Part shown: one piece after another, positions 20,008-28,341 of the stretch
How the letters are laid out: the number at the start of each line of letters is the position of its first letter
Numbering within the stretch: the stretch's first letter is position 1
Assembly: GCA_964570285.1 (NCBI GenBank)
Contig: CAZMXP010000012.1
Location: 1 to 64,000 of the forward strand
Direction: 5' to 3'
Source of the DNA: CAZMXP01 sp964570285
Lineage (GTDB): Bacteria > Planctomycetota > PLA2
Length of the DNA: 64,000 bases
Notes under the pieces: generated by a model
Database searches by the model: none
What the model saw: the letters and a program-made list of their open reading frames with translations, nothing else
What the model was told of the DNA's origin: nothing
Program-made: the position numbers and the translations under genes

Positions 20008-21223
20008 AGCGGATCAGGGACCAGTCGGGGGCGGTCGCGGCGAGGCGAGGCAGGTCGCGCCGCAGCAGTTCGACGTACTTCTGCGCGGCGGCCGTGTTGA
20101 AGAGCACGACGGTCTCGTCGGGCCGGATGTGGCCCTCCTTGACGGAGCGCTCGAGGACCTCGACACAGGCCGCCGACTCGGGGCAGAGGTCGATGCCCTC
20201 GAGGCGGTGCACGCGCTCCATCTGCCGCTGCAGGACCTCCTCGTCGGCGGCCAGCGCGAGGCCGCCGCTCGCGCGCACGGCGCTGAGCACGAGGAAGTCG
20301 CCGAGCGCCTTCGGCACGAGGAGGCCCGTGGCGATGGTCCGGGGGTCGGGGGGCGGCGTCGCGCTGGTTTCGCCCCGCGCGAACGCGTCCGCGATCGGCG
20401 AGCACCCGGTGCTCTGGCAGGCGTACATCCGGGGCAGGATGGCCGACTCGAGCCAGCCGAGGATCGCGAGTTCCTGGAACGCCTTCCACATGCCGATGAG
20501 CCCGGTGCCGCCGCCGGTCGGATAGAGGATGACGTCGGGCAGCGTCCACTCGAGCTGCTCGGCGAGCTCGAAGCCCATCGTCTTCTTCCCTTCGAGGCGG
20601 TAGGGCTCGCGCATCGTGCTCAGGTCGTACCAGCCCATGCGGCGCACGCCCTCGCCGACGATGCGCCCGCAGTCCGACAGGCGGCCGTCGACGAGGAAGA
20701 CCTTCGCCCCGTGCATGGCCGCCTCGACGCGGTTCACCTCGGGCGTGCCCTCGGGAAGGAAGACGAAGCACTCGAGCCCCGCGCGGGCGGCGTACGCCGC
20801 CGCGGCGCCGCCGGCGTTGCCCTGCGAGGGCACCGCGACGCGGGAGATGCCGAACGCCCGCGCCATCGTGATCGCCATGGCCATGCCGCGCGCCTTGAAC
20901 GATCCGGTGGGCAGGCGCGACTCGTCCTTGATGTAGAGTTCCTCGAGACCGACGGCCGCCGCGAGCCGGGGGCACTTCAGCAGGGGCGTCATCACCTCGC
21001 CGAGCGACACCATGTGCTCCGCGATCGGCAGCAGTTCCGCGTAGCGCCACATGTCGGGCCGGCGCAGCCTGAGGTCGTCGCGGCTCACCGCCTTGCGGAT
21101 CGCGTCGAGATCGTACGCCGCGCGGACGGGCAGCCCGAGATGCAGTCCGTTCCCGGGACGCGCGTCGAGCTTCGTGCCGTCCGCCGTCGACTCGAGGTGG
21201 GTGAGAAACGTCCGGACCGGCAT
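20006..21223 (-). CDS. thrC: Threonine synthase
   Basis: A 405-residue PLP-dependent fold-type II enzyme. Lys of GSFKARG is the expected Schiff-base lysine. SQGNAGGAAAAYAARAG is the phosphate-binding/substrate region and YPTGGGTGLIGMWKAF the PLP-phosphate loop. The N-terminal LGEVMTPLLKCPRL fits threonine synthase, which converts O-phosphohomoserine to threonine in the cytosol. A related PLP lyase cannot be excluded by sequence reading alone. It ends within a palindromic repeat and is divergent from the MiaE-like gene, 13 bp away. Confidence 0.87.
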   Translation of the reverse strand: MPVRTFLTHLESTADGTKLDARPGNGLHLGLPVRAAYDLDAIRKAVSRDDLRLRRPDMWRYAELLPIAEHMVSLGEVMTPLLKCPRLAAAVGLEELYIKDESRLPTGSFKARGMAMAITMARAFGISRVAVPSQGNAGGAAAAYAARAGLECFVFLPEGTPEVNRVEAAMHGAKVFLVDGRLSDCGRIVGEGVRRMGWYDLSTMREPYRLEGKKTMGFELAEQLEWTLPDVILYPTGGGTGLIGMWKAFQELAILGWLESAILPRMYACQSTGCSPIADAFARGETSATPPPDPRTIATGLLVPKALGDFLVLSAVRASGGLALAADEEVLQRQMERVHRLEGIDLCPESAACVEVLERSVKEGHIRPDETVVLFNTAAAQKYVELLRRDLPRLAATAPDWSLIR

Positions 21224-21236
21224 CGCCTACCCCATA

Positions 21237-21797
21237 ATGATCGGTTCCATGCTGGGACTCCAGATCCGGACCGACCCCGCCTGGGCCAAGATCGCCCTTT
21301 CGGACGAAGTCGCGCTGCTCTGCGACCATGCGCACCTCGAACGCAAGGCCGCGGGCCACATGATCACGCTGATGGGCCAGGTCCCTTCCGCCTCAGGGAG
21401 GCTGCTCGCCGTCGCACGCGAGGAGATGGAGCACTTCGAGCGCGTGCTGGCGCTGCTGCGCGCCCGCCACGCCGACCTCAGGCCCGACCGCGGCAACCCC
21501 TACGTGAAGCGCCTCGCCCGCGTGGCGGGGGAGACGCTGCTCGACCGGCTTCTCCGCATGGGGCTCGTCGAGGCGCGCTCCTACGAGCGCTTCTCGCTGC
21601 TCGCGGAGGCGGCCGCGGGCGACCTGCGCGACCTCTTCTCCTCGCTGCGCGACAGCGAGGCGGGCCACCACGCGCTCTTCCTCGCGCTGGCCTACGAACT
21701 CTCGCCCCGCGACGAGGTGACGGCCCGCTGGCAGGCGCTCGCCGCCCTCGAGGCCGAGATCGTCGCCTCCACCCCCTGGGGCCCGCGCATCCACTGA
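21237..21797 (+). CDS. miaE: tRNA-(ms2io6A)-hydroxylase-like di-iron protein
   Basis: A 186-residue ferritin-like protein. Metal-ligand helices match MiaE: DHAHLERKAAGHM, AREEMEHFERVLALL, LVEARSYERFSLLAE and LRDSEAGHHALFLALA. MiaE hydroxylates the isopentenyl group of ms2i6A37 in tRNA. No MiaA/MiaB genes are nearby, so the substrate is inferred from family only. The start could be 21237 or 21249 (second Met). Read divergently from threonine synthase. Confidence 0.87.
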   Translation: MIGSMLGLQIRTDPAWAKIALSDEVALLCDHAHLERKAAGHMITLMGQVPSASGRLLAVAREEMEHFERVLALLRARHADLRPDRGNPYVKRLARVAGETLLDRLLRMGLVEARSYERFSLLAEAAAGDLRDLFSSLRDSEAGHHALFLALAYELSPRDEVTARWQALAALEAEIVASTPWGPRIH

Positions 21798-21833
21798 TCG
21801 TGCTTGGTCCGATGCGGACCTCGAGGCGCGGCG

Positions 21834-23291
21834 CTAGTGATTCAGGTCGGGGTTGAGCATCGTCAGGGTCGACGGGGAGGGGGCGCCGGGGGAGGCGGGC
21901 TGGCGCCACGCGAGGCGGATCGACTCGGCGGCGGCGATGCCCTGCGCGCCGTAGTCCTCGAGGATCTCGAGCGCCAGCATGCGGCAGTCGCCGTCCCGGT
22001 CGCCGCGCGCGACCTGCTCCAGCGCCGCGACCAGCACCGGGTCCTTGAACGCGCGCAGCGCCTGCAGCGCGGCGCGCCGGAGCCCGCGGCGCTCGTCGCC
22101 GAGGAAGCGCAGCACGTCGGGCATCGTCGGGGGCTCGGAGCGCAAGCCGAGGCAGGCGAGCGCCGCGGTCGCAAGCTCCTCCTCCTCGAGCGCCCAGAGC
22201 AGCACGCGCCGGACGCGCGGGTCGTCGAAGGTCGCGAGCGTCTCCAGCACGGGCACCTTCACCCACCAGTCGAGGTCGCGCCGCACCACCCCCTCGAGGC
22301 CCTCGAACAGCCTCGGGTCGGCGCACTTCTGCGCCATCACGGCGGCGCCGACGACGACATCCACGTCCTCGTCGGCGAGCAGCGTGCGCACCGCCTCGGT
22401 GAGGTCGTCGCTCGTGCGCGCCACCGCCGTGAAGCTCCGGTCGCGCAGCCAGAAGGCGAGCCCCTTCGCGTACTGGAGGAAGCGGCGCAGCAGCGCCAGC
22501 TTGTCCGGGGTCGCCGCGAGCAGCTTCGCCGCCGCGTCGCGGATGCGCTCGTCGTCCGCGGCGAGCAGCGGCAGCATCCGCTCCAGCACGCGCTCGGCGA
22601 TGGCGCCGCCGCCCTTCAGCATGCGCCCGAGGCCGCGGATCATCGTCTCCTGCACGCGCGCCGGCTCCGACGGCAGCAGGTCGAAGAAGTCCTCGATCAG
22701 CTCGGGGTCGGGATCCTGCGCGAGCAGCACGATCGCCGCGTGCCGCACCGCGTCGTCGGAGTTCGAGAGCTGCTCGCGCAGCAGGTGGCGGACGGCCGCG
22801 TCGGCGAGCCCGCCCTGCAGGATCTGCACGGCGCGCACCCGCTGCTTCTCGTCGGGATCGCGCAGCGCGGCCTTCAGCAGGTGGAGCTGCTCGTGCGCCT
22901 TCGGGTGCGCCGCGAGCACCTCCAGCGCCATCGCGCGCTGCTCCGCGCGCTTGGCCCCGAGGAGTTGCGCGAGCCGGTCGGGGAGCATCGGCGACTCGAG
23001 CGCGTGCAGCGCCTGGATGCAGGCGCGCCAGCGCGGGCGCGGCAGCCCCCCGAGCGCGCCGAGCAGCGGATCGACCGCCCGCGGGTCGCGCGTGCGCCCG
23101 AAGGCCTCCACGGCGAAGCGCGCGACGTCCGCGTCGTCGGAGAGCAGCAGCCGCAGCAGCACCTCCTGCCGCACCTCCTCGCCGGCGAGACGCCGCAGCA
23201 GGTCGCGCTTCTCCTCGACCGTCGCGTAGCTCTTCGACTCGATGCGCTTGAGCAGCGCGTCGCGGTCCTCGCTGCGGCCGAAGAGCGCCAT
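21834..23291 (-). CDS. HEAT-repeat protein in pilT operon
   Basis: A 485-residue soluble protein made almost wholly of HEAT/PBS-lyase-like helical pairs, such as ADVARFAVEAFGRTRDPRAV and RVRAVQILQGGLADAAVR, from about residue 45 to 455. There is no signal peptide. The start overlaps the preceding stop (ATGA arrangement), so it is coupled to the small protein and the two PilT ATPases. HEAT scaffolds commonly mediate protein contacts; here it may bind the pilus ATPases (inference). The C-terminal tail contains a Pro/Ser stretch encoded by a G-tract on the plus strand. Confidence 0.85.
   Translation of the reverse strand: MALFGRSEDRDALLKRIESKSYATVEEKRDLLRRLAGEEVRQEVLLRLLLSDDADVARFAVEAFGRTRDPRAVDPLLGALGGLPRPRWRACIQALHALESPMLPDRLAQLLGAKRAEQRAMALEVLAAHPKAHEQLHLLKAALRDPDEKQRVRAVQILQGGLADAAVRHLLREQLSNSDDAVRHAAIVLLAQDPDPELIEDFFDLLPSEPARVQETMIRGLGRMLKGGGAIAERVLERMLPLLAADDERIRDAAAKLLAATPDKLALLRRFLQYAKGLAFWLRDRSFTAVARTSDDLTEAVRTLLADEDVDVVVGAAVMAQKCADPRLFEGLEGVVRRDLDWWVKVPVLETLATFDDPRVRRVLLWALEEEELATAALACLGLRSEPPTMPDVLRFLGDERRGLRRAALQALRAFKDPVLVAALEQVARGDRDGDCRMLALEILEDYGAQGIAAAESIRLAWRQPASPGAPSPSTLTMLNPDLNH
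21874..21899. repeat. Paired G-tract at HEAT protein C-terminus
   Basis: G4-A-G5-CGCC-G5-A-G2 on plus; on the coding strand it yields PASPGAPSPS in the disordered tail. Confidence 0.7.
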
Positions 23292-23689
23292 CAGGCGTCC
23301 CCCTGCACGCCGGCGATCTCGCGGAAGCGCGCGTAGAACGCCTTCTTCTCCGCCACGCCCTCGTCGACGAGCGCGCCGAGGCGCGCGACGTCGGCGGGAT
23401 TCACGACGAGGTCGACGCTCTGGCGCCACGCGGCGGTCCGGTCCCCCGTGACCCCCTCCGGCTCCCATCTCACGACGAAGAGGTCGCGCCGCCGGCCCCC
23501 CGACACCCCCTTCAGGTGCGCCAGCACCTCGGGGGCGCAGCCGTCGTCGACCAGCACGAGGCGATGCACGTCGTCCTCCAGCATGTCGAGCCACGCCGCG
23601 CCGAGCGGCACGACGGCGAACCCCGCGATCCCGAGCGACTTGGCGAGCCGCTCGTCCTCGCTGCCGACGAGGATGCTCCTAGCGCCCAT
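23291..23689 (-). CDS. Small receiver-like protein in pilT operon
   Basis: A 132-residue protein. The alternating pattern (SILVGSEDERLAKSLGIAGF, HRLVLVDDGCAPEVLAHLKG, DLFVVRWEP) resembles the alpha/beta order of a response-regulator receiver or Rossmann-like domain. The phosphoacceptor region reads LVDDG, but the full set of conserved residues is not convincing. It overlaps the preceding PilT gene by 11 bp and the following HEAT gene by 1 bp, so it belongs to the operon. Function unknown. Confidence 0.75.
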   Translation of the reverse strand: MGARSILVGSEDERLAKSLGIAGFAVVPLGAAWLDMLEDDVHRLVLVDDGCAPEVLAHLKGVSGGRRRDLFVVRWEPEGVTGDRTAAWRQSVDLVVNPADVARLGALVDEGVAEKKAFYARFREIAGVQGDA

Positions 23690-24911
23690 GGCGCTTCCTC
23701 CCGAAGGTGAAGTCCACCTTGAGGTCCGCGGCCGGATCGGGCGCCTCCGCAGGCGGCGCGGGGGGGGCGCCGGCCGCGGGCACCGCGACCGCCGGGGGGA
23801 GCCCCGGCGCGCCGTGCGAGATGCGGTCGATCTGGTGCGCCACCTCGACGCGCCCCGAGAAGTAGTGCCGGCAGGTCGCCTCGTCGATGAAGCCGGCCTC
23901 GAGCAGCGTGATCAGGTGCTGGTCGAAGGTCTGCATGCCCTGCTTGAAGCCGTCGCTCATCGCCTTGTAGAAGGTCTTCTCCGCCGTCTCGCCGGTGCGG
24001 ATCAGGTCCTGCGTGCGGAAGTTGGACGCGAGCACCTCGAGCACCGCGATGCGCCCGCCGTCCACCTTCGGCACGAGGCACTGCGCGGCGATGTAGCGGA
24101 GGGCCGCGGCGAGGCGGTTGCGCTGCCGCTGGTGCTCGACCGAAGGGAAGAGCGAGATCAGCCGTTCGACGGTCTGGCCCGCGTTGACGGTCTGCATCGT
24201 CGAGAGCACGAGGTGGCCCGTCTCCGCGGCGGAGAGCGCGGTCTCGACGGTCTCGCGGTCGCGCAGCTCGCCGACGACGATCACCTTCGGCCCCTGGCGC
24301 AGCGCGGCGCGCAGGCCGTTCGCGAAGCAGTCGAAGTCGGTGCCGAGCTCGCGCTGGTTCACGGTGCCGATCTGGTGCTTGTGCAGGAACTCGATCGGGT
24401 CCTCCAGCGTGACGATGTGGACCGGCCGGTGCAGGTTGATCTCGTTCAGGAGCGCGGCGAGCGTCGTCGACTTGCCGGTGCCGGGGCCGCCGGTCACGAG
24501 CACGAGGCCGTCGCGCAGCTTCGCCATCCGCTCGAACGCGGCGGGCAGCACGAGGTCGTGGATGCCCGGGATGCGCGTCGCGAGGCGCCGCAGCACGATC
24601 GACCACGTCCCGCGCTGGCTGAAGACGTTCACGCGGAAGCGGGCGAGGCCGGGCACGCTGTAGGCGAAGTCGCAGGCGCCGGTCGAGAGCAGCTTGCGCA
24701 TCAGCGTCGGGCTCTGCTCGATGAGCGAGAGCGCCACCTGCTCGGTCATGAACGGCGTCAGCTCCGGCAGCGGCGGGTCGACGAAGGGGAACCGGAGCTC
24801 GCCGTCGGCCTCGACCTGCGGCGGCTTGCCCGGCGTGAAGTTGAGGTCGCTGATGCGCTCGCCGCTCTCCAGCAGCAGGCGTAGCAGCGCGTTGATCTCC
24901 GCCTTGCGCAT
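23679..24911 (-). CDS. pilT: PilT/PilU-type ATPase
   Basis: A 410-residue hexameric secretion-type ATPase. Walker A is GGPGTGKSTT, the Asp box IVTLEDPIEFLH, Walker B VIVVGELRDRETVETAL, and the His box TGHLVLSTMQT, all in PilT order. PilT powers type IV pilus retraction and twitching. The P-loop (GGPGTGKS rather than GPTGSGKS) and the less conserved AIRNLIRE-like region suggest a PilU-like or divergent paralog. The C-terminus has a Pro/Ala-rich extension with paired G/C tracts. It follows the other PilT by 3 bp. Confidence 0.9.
   Translation of the reverse strand: MRKAEINALLRLLLESGERISDLNFTPGKPPQVEADGELRFPFVDPPLPELTPFMTEQVALSLIEQSPTLMRKLLSTGACDFAYSVPGLARFRVNVFSQRGTWSIVLRRLATRIPGIHDLVLPAAFERMAKLRDGLVLVTGGPGTGKSTTLAALLNEINLHRPVHIVTLEDPIEFLHKHQIGTVNQRELGTDFDCFANGLRAALRQGPKVIVVGELRDRETVETALSAAETGHLVLSTMQTVNAGQTVERLISLFPSVEHQRQRNRLAAALRYIAAQCLVPKVDGGRIAVLEVLASNFRTQDLIRTGETAEKTFYKAMSDGFKQGMQTFDQHLITLLEAGFIDEATCRHYFSGRVEVAHQIDRISHGAPGLPPAVAVPAAGAPPAPPAEAPDPAADLKVDFTFGRKRHGR
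23760..23805. repeat. G-tracts in PilT C-terminal tail
   Basis: G8-CGCC then a further G6 about 35 bp on. On the coding strand these encode Pro/Ala-rich disordered sequence after the ATPase domain. Confidence 0.6.
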
Positions 24912-24914
24912 CGC

Positions 24915-26051
24915 CTACTTCCGTGCCGTCACGACGACACGCCCCGTGGCCTCCTGCGTGCGCAGCGCGAGGAGTTCCTGGTACTCGTCGGGCACCTTGC
25001 GCAGGTAGCGCACGAACCGCTCCTTCTCGACCGCCGACTCGAACCCCTCCTCCGGCGTGATCTGGCGGCGCTGGATCAGCTCCTCGACCGCGTCGTCGAA
25101 GTAGACCATGCCGTACTTGCGGCCGGTCTGCATCTGCGTCGGGAGCTGGTAGGTCTTGCCCTCGCGGATGAGGCTCGCGACCGCGGGCGTGCAGACGAGG
25201 ATCTCGATCGCGGCGACGCGCCCCTTGTTGTCGGCGCGCCGGAAGAGCGTCTGCGCCATGATGCCCTTCAGCGAGTCGGCGAGCAGGCTCCGCACCGAGT
25301 CCTGCTGCTCGCTCGGGAAGACCTCGATCATCCGGTCCACCGTCTTGCTCGCGCTCTGCGTGTGCAGCGTCGCGAGCACGAGGTGGCCGGTGGCCGCCGC
25401 CTCGATCGCGAGCGAGATCGTCTCGAGGTCGCGCAGCTCGCCGACGAGGATGATGTCGGGGTCCTCGCGCAGCGCGCCGCGCAGCGCCGCCGCGAAGGAC
25501 TTCGTGTCGCGCCCCATCTCGCGGTGGTTGATGATGCAGTTGCGCGAGCGGTGCTGGAACTCGATCGGGTCCTCGATCGTGACGATGTGGTCGCGCCGGT
25601 GCTTGTTCGCGTAGTCGACGATCGCGGCGAGCGTCGTGCTCTTGCCCGACCCGGTCGGGCCGGTCACGAGCACGAGCCCCTTCTCGAGCGTCGCGAAGCG
25701 CCGCACGACCTGCGGCAGGCCGAGCTGCTCGATCGTCAGGATCTCGCTCGGGATCTGCCGGAAGACCGCCGCGACGCCGCTCGCCTGCCGGAAGTAGTTC
25801 GCGCGGAAGCGGCCGACGCCGGGCAGCTCGTAGGCGAAGTCGAGGTCGCCCTGCTCCTCGAACACCGTGCGTTTCTCGTCCGGCGTGATCTCGAAGAGCA
25901 GCTCGCTCAGCTCCGCGTCCTCGAGCACCCGGTAGTTGATGCGCTCGAGGTCGCCGCGGATGCGCAACGCGGGCAGGTTCCCGCATGAAAGATGCAGGTC
26001 CGACGCCCCCTGGGCGTTCATCAGGCGAAAAAATGCGTCAATCCGGGCCAT
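24915..26051 (-). CDS. pilT: Type IV pilus retraction ATPase PilT
   Basis: A 378-residue protein with canonical PilT features: N-terminal ASDLHLSCGNLPALRIRGDL, Walker A GPTGSGKS (131-138), IVTIEDPIEFQH, Walker B IILVGELRDLETISLAIEA, His box TGHLVLATLHT, and FPSEQQDSVRSLLADSLKG. ATG 26051 is preferred to a longer reading because MARIDAFF matches the family N-terminus and has a GAGGAG ribosome-binding site. It is the first of a four-gene minus-strand operon. No pilin or assembly gene is in the window. Confidence 0.93.
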   Translation of the reverse strand: MARIDAFFRLMNAQGASDLHLSCGNLPALRIRGDLERINYRVLEDAELSELLFEITPDEKRTVFEEQGDLDFAYELPGVGRFRANYFRQASGVAAVFRQIPSEILTIEQLGLPQVVRRFATLEKGLVLVTGPTGSGKSTTLAAIVDYANKHRRDHIVTIEDPIEFQHRSRNCIINHREMGRDTKSFAAALRGALREDPDIILVGELRDLETISLAIEAAATGHLVLATLHTQSASKTVDRMIEVFPSEQQDSVRSLLADSLKGIMAQTLFRRADNKGRVAAIEILVCTPAVASLIREGKTYQLPTQMQTGRKYGMVYFDDAVEELIQRRQITPEEGFESAVEKERFVRYLRKVPDEYQELLALRTQEATGRVVVTARK

Positions 26052-26178
26052 CTCGGCTCCTCGCCGCCTCCCCTTTCGGCAGGAGCACCCTCGCCGGTTT
26101 AGCGGCCAGGATGAGCACAGCGCGGCTCGACGCCGCGACCAAACGGGGGCAGGCCGCCGCACGGGTCACTCTCAGCAA

Positions 26179-26286
26179 TGACCACGAAGGCAGGAAGGCA
26201 CGGAGAGGGGGAAGCGACGAGCCTGCGCGCAGCGCGCGCCCCGGGTCGCGGGGGCTCCTTCGTGCCTTCGTGCCTTCGTGGTTATC
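26179..26286. repeat. ACCACGAAGG inverted-repeat element
   Basis: Outer arms ACCACGAAGGCAGGAAGGCA and the complement of CGTGCCTTCGTGGTT, with about 65 bp between. Two further members lie at 33221-33315 and (one arm only) 51352-51382. It is non-coding and resembles a miniature palindromic element. It is part of the 658-bp gene-free stretch 26052-26709. Confidence 0.75.
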
Positions 26287-26390
26287 GTTCTCCCCGCTCG
26301 AATTCAGTGGCTCTTCGGGATCCGCGCAAGCGGCGAGGACGCTGCGGGCATGGAGTACAAGCGAGCAGGGCCGGGGGTATCGGATTTGAT

Positions 26391-26502
26391 GAGGAAGCCA
26401 GGAAAGGAGGAACCCATGAGAGGAAAGGGGAGCATCCCGTGACCCGGATGGATCGAACCCGCCCTTTCCTCGGTTCCTAGGTTCCTGGGTTCCTTCTTCC
26501 CA
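26391..26502. repeat. AGGAACC/GGTTCCT inverted-repeat element
   Basis: The left arm (GAAGCCAGGAAAGGAGGAAC, 26394-26413, then AGGAAAGGGG) and the right arm (CCCTTTCCTCGGTTCCTAGG, then GTTCCTGGGTTCCTTC) are imperfect complements around a 30-bp centre. It is a second non-coding repeat type inside the same gene-free stretch. Confidence 0.6.
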
Positions 26503-26632
26503 GCTCAAGACGAAGGCTGTAGTCCACTGCACCAGAAGGGCACGCGCGGCAACATCCTCGCGCGCCTCCGGACGCGTTCGCCCCTGAAACACGAACACCC
26601 TTCGGGGTTCGGTCCCGTTTGTCGTACAGGGA

Positions 26633-26689
26633 GACAGCGCCGCGTTCCGTCGCAGCTCCCTTGGTTGTGGCGTGGGACCGCGCTGCGCC
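26633..26689. repeat. 57-bp repeat, also inserted in the transposase relic
   Basis: Shares CTTGGTTGTGGCGTGG and CCGCGCTGCGCC with the complement of 63499-63557. It marks the right part of the gene-free stretch before the peptidase gene. A C8 run follows at about 26692. Confidence 0.6.
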
Positions 26690-26709
26690 CTCCCCCCCCG
26701 TAAGGCGGC

Positions 26710-28341
26710 TCAGGAGGGGCGCCACCCCTTCGCGACGCCCTGCGCGAACTCGACGACGCGACGGCCGAGGTCGGCGCCGCTCATGCCGAAGGCGGCCTCG
26801 ATCGTGAGGCGGGGTTCGTCCCCGGCGTTCTGCGCGATGACGTAGTCGAGCAGTGCCTTGCGGAACCTTCCCCCCTCCGCGTGGTAGAGGAAGTGGCAGG
26901 TCGCGCCCGCCTGCTCGTAGAAGATGCGGCGCGGCGCGCAGGACTGGCGACCGAGCGCCCAGCGGCGGCTGAAGGACTTCTCGCTGTCCGGAGGGAGGCC
27001 CTGCGCGGCCATCTGGTGCAGGCGGTAGAAGGCGGGCCACGGGAGCACGAGATCGGTGCCGCCGATGGAGGCGACGACGTCGAGGGAGCGGCTGCGCGGC
27101 GCGAAGAGCGACCACGTGCCGCGCTCGATGTCGTACTGGCCCTCCTCGAGCAGCGTGGCGAACCCCTCGACGATCCAGTAGCCGGGCGTCAGCGCGCTCG
27201 CGCGCATGCGCGCGGGATCCTGCGCCGGGTTCTGCTCCTCGAGCCAGTGGTGCGTCAGTTCGTGGACGAAGGTGCCGACGATGCGCCGCTCGGCGTCGCG
27301 CTCCTTGTGCCAGAAGAAGCGGGAGACGCGTTCGTGCGGGGAATAGTGGCCCGCCGTCCACTCGAGGTCGGCGCGCACCTCCGAGCCGAGGACCCCGCCC
27401 GAGCACTGCAGGTACTCCTCGCGGTCCGCGAACAGGTAGACGAGCATCGGGCCCCCCTGCCTGCGCACGACCGGATAGCCGGCGAAGAGTTCGGCGAGCA
27501 GGCGCGCGGTGAGGCGGCCGCACGCGAGGCAGCGGCCGAGCACGGAGGTGTCGCGGACCGGCGTCAGCAGCAGGATCGGCCCCGTCTCGACGCCGAAGAG
27601 GTCGTCGCGCCAGGTCTTGCGCGCCGTGGCGAGGCCCTCGTTCGCCGCCCCGGCCAGGGTCGCCCCCCCCACCTCGACGTCGAGATGCCAGTCGAGCCAG
27701 AGGCGCCTGTCGCCGAGGGCGAAGGAGGCGGGCGCCGCCTCCTCGAGGGCCTTCAGCGCGGCCTCGTGCTTCGGCGAGAGCCGCAGCGCCTCGCGCAGCA
27801 GGGCGAGGCCGTCGCCGCCGTGCGCGCGCTCGGCGAGCACCCGCTCCGTCAGCAGCGAGGCGTGGAGCTGGTCGATCTCCGCCACCTTCCGCCGCACCGC
27901 GACCGCCTTCGCGTTGGGTGCCCGCGGGGGCCTCGCCTCCAGCGAGCGGATCTGCGCCTCGGCCGAGTCGGCCTTGCGCCCGAAGAAGCCGTCCCGCTGC
28001 GCGCGCTCGAAGAGCCCCCGCGCGGTCGCGGCGTCCATCGCGGCGAGCGCCTCCTTCAGCAGCCCGACCGCCATCTCCCGCCGCAACTCCTGCGCGAGAT
28101 AGGCGTAGCCCAGCCGCCGCGAGACGTCGTCCCGCGACCAGACGCAGCGCCCGTCCGAGCGCTCCACGAGCAGCCATGCGGCCAGAGGTTCGACGCGCTT
28201 CCCCGCCCGCCAGACCCTTTCCTTCCCGTCGACGAGGATCTCCGGTTCGCGCACCACCGATCCGTCCCTCGAGACCGCGAGGTCGGCAGGCGCGAGGCGG
28301 CAGAGGAGAAGAGCCGCGACGGCGAGCCGGAGGGCGGTCAC
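26710..28341 (-). CDS. Exported gluzincin-type metallopeptidase
   Basis: A 543-residue protein with a GTG start and a signal peptide (LAVAALLLCRLAPA). The middle (about 100-250) is helical. The peptidase part carries FVHELTHHWLEEQN, an HExxH zinc site, followed after about 30 residues by EGFATLLEEG, whose Glu can be the third ligand. This HExxH...EGFA layout is typical of gluzincins and of DUF1570-like planctomycetal proteins (family knowledge). The start overlaps the stop of the upstream propeller gene by 4 bp, so they are co-translated. The substrate is unknown. Confidence 0.82.
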   Translation of the reverse strand: MTALRLAVAALLLCRLAPADLAVSRDGSVVREPEILVDGKERVWRAGKRVEPLAAWLLVERSDGRCVWSRDDVSRRLGYAYLAQELRREMAVGLLKEALAAMDAATARGLFERAQRDGFFGRKADSAEAQIRSLEARPPRAPNAKAVAVRRKVAEIDQLHASLLTERVLAERAHGGDGLALLREALRLSPKHEAALKALEEAAPASFALGDRRLWLDWHLDVEVGGATLAGAANEGLATARKTWRDDLFGVETGPILLLTPVRDTSVLGRCLACGRLTARLLAELFAGYPVVRRQGGPMLVYLFADREEYLQCSGGVLGSEVRADLEWTAGHYSPHERVSRFFWHKERDAERRIVGTFVHELTHHWLEEQNPAQDPARMRASALTPGYWIVEGFATLLEEGQYDIERGTWSLFAPRSRSLDVVASIGGTDLVLPWPAFYRLHQMAAQGLPPDSEKSFSRRWALGRQSCAPRRIFYEQAGATCHFLYHAEGGRFRKALLDYVIAQNAGDEPRLTIEAAFGMSGADLGRRVVEFAQGVAKGWRPS

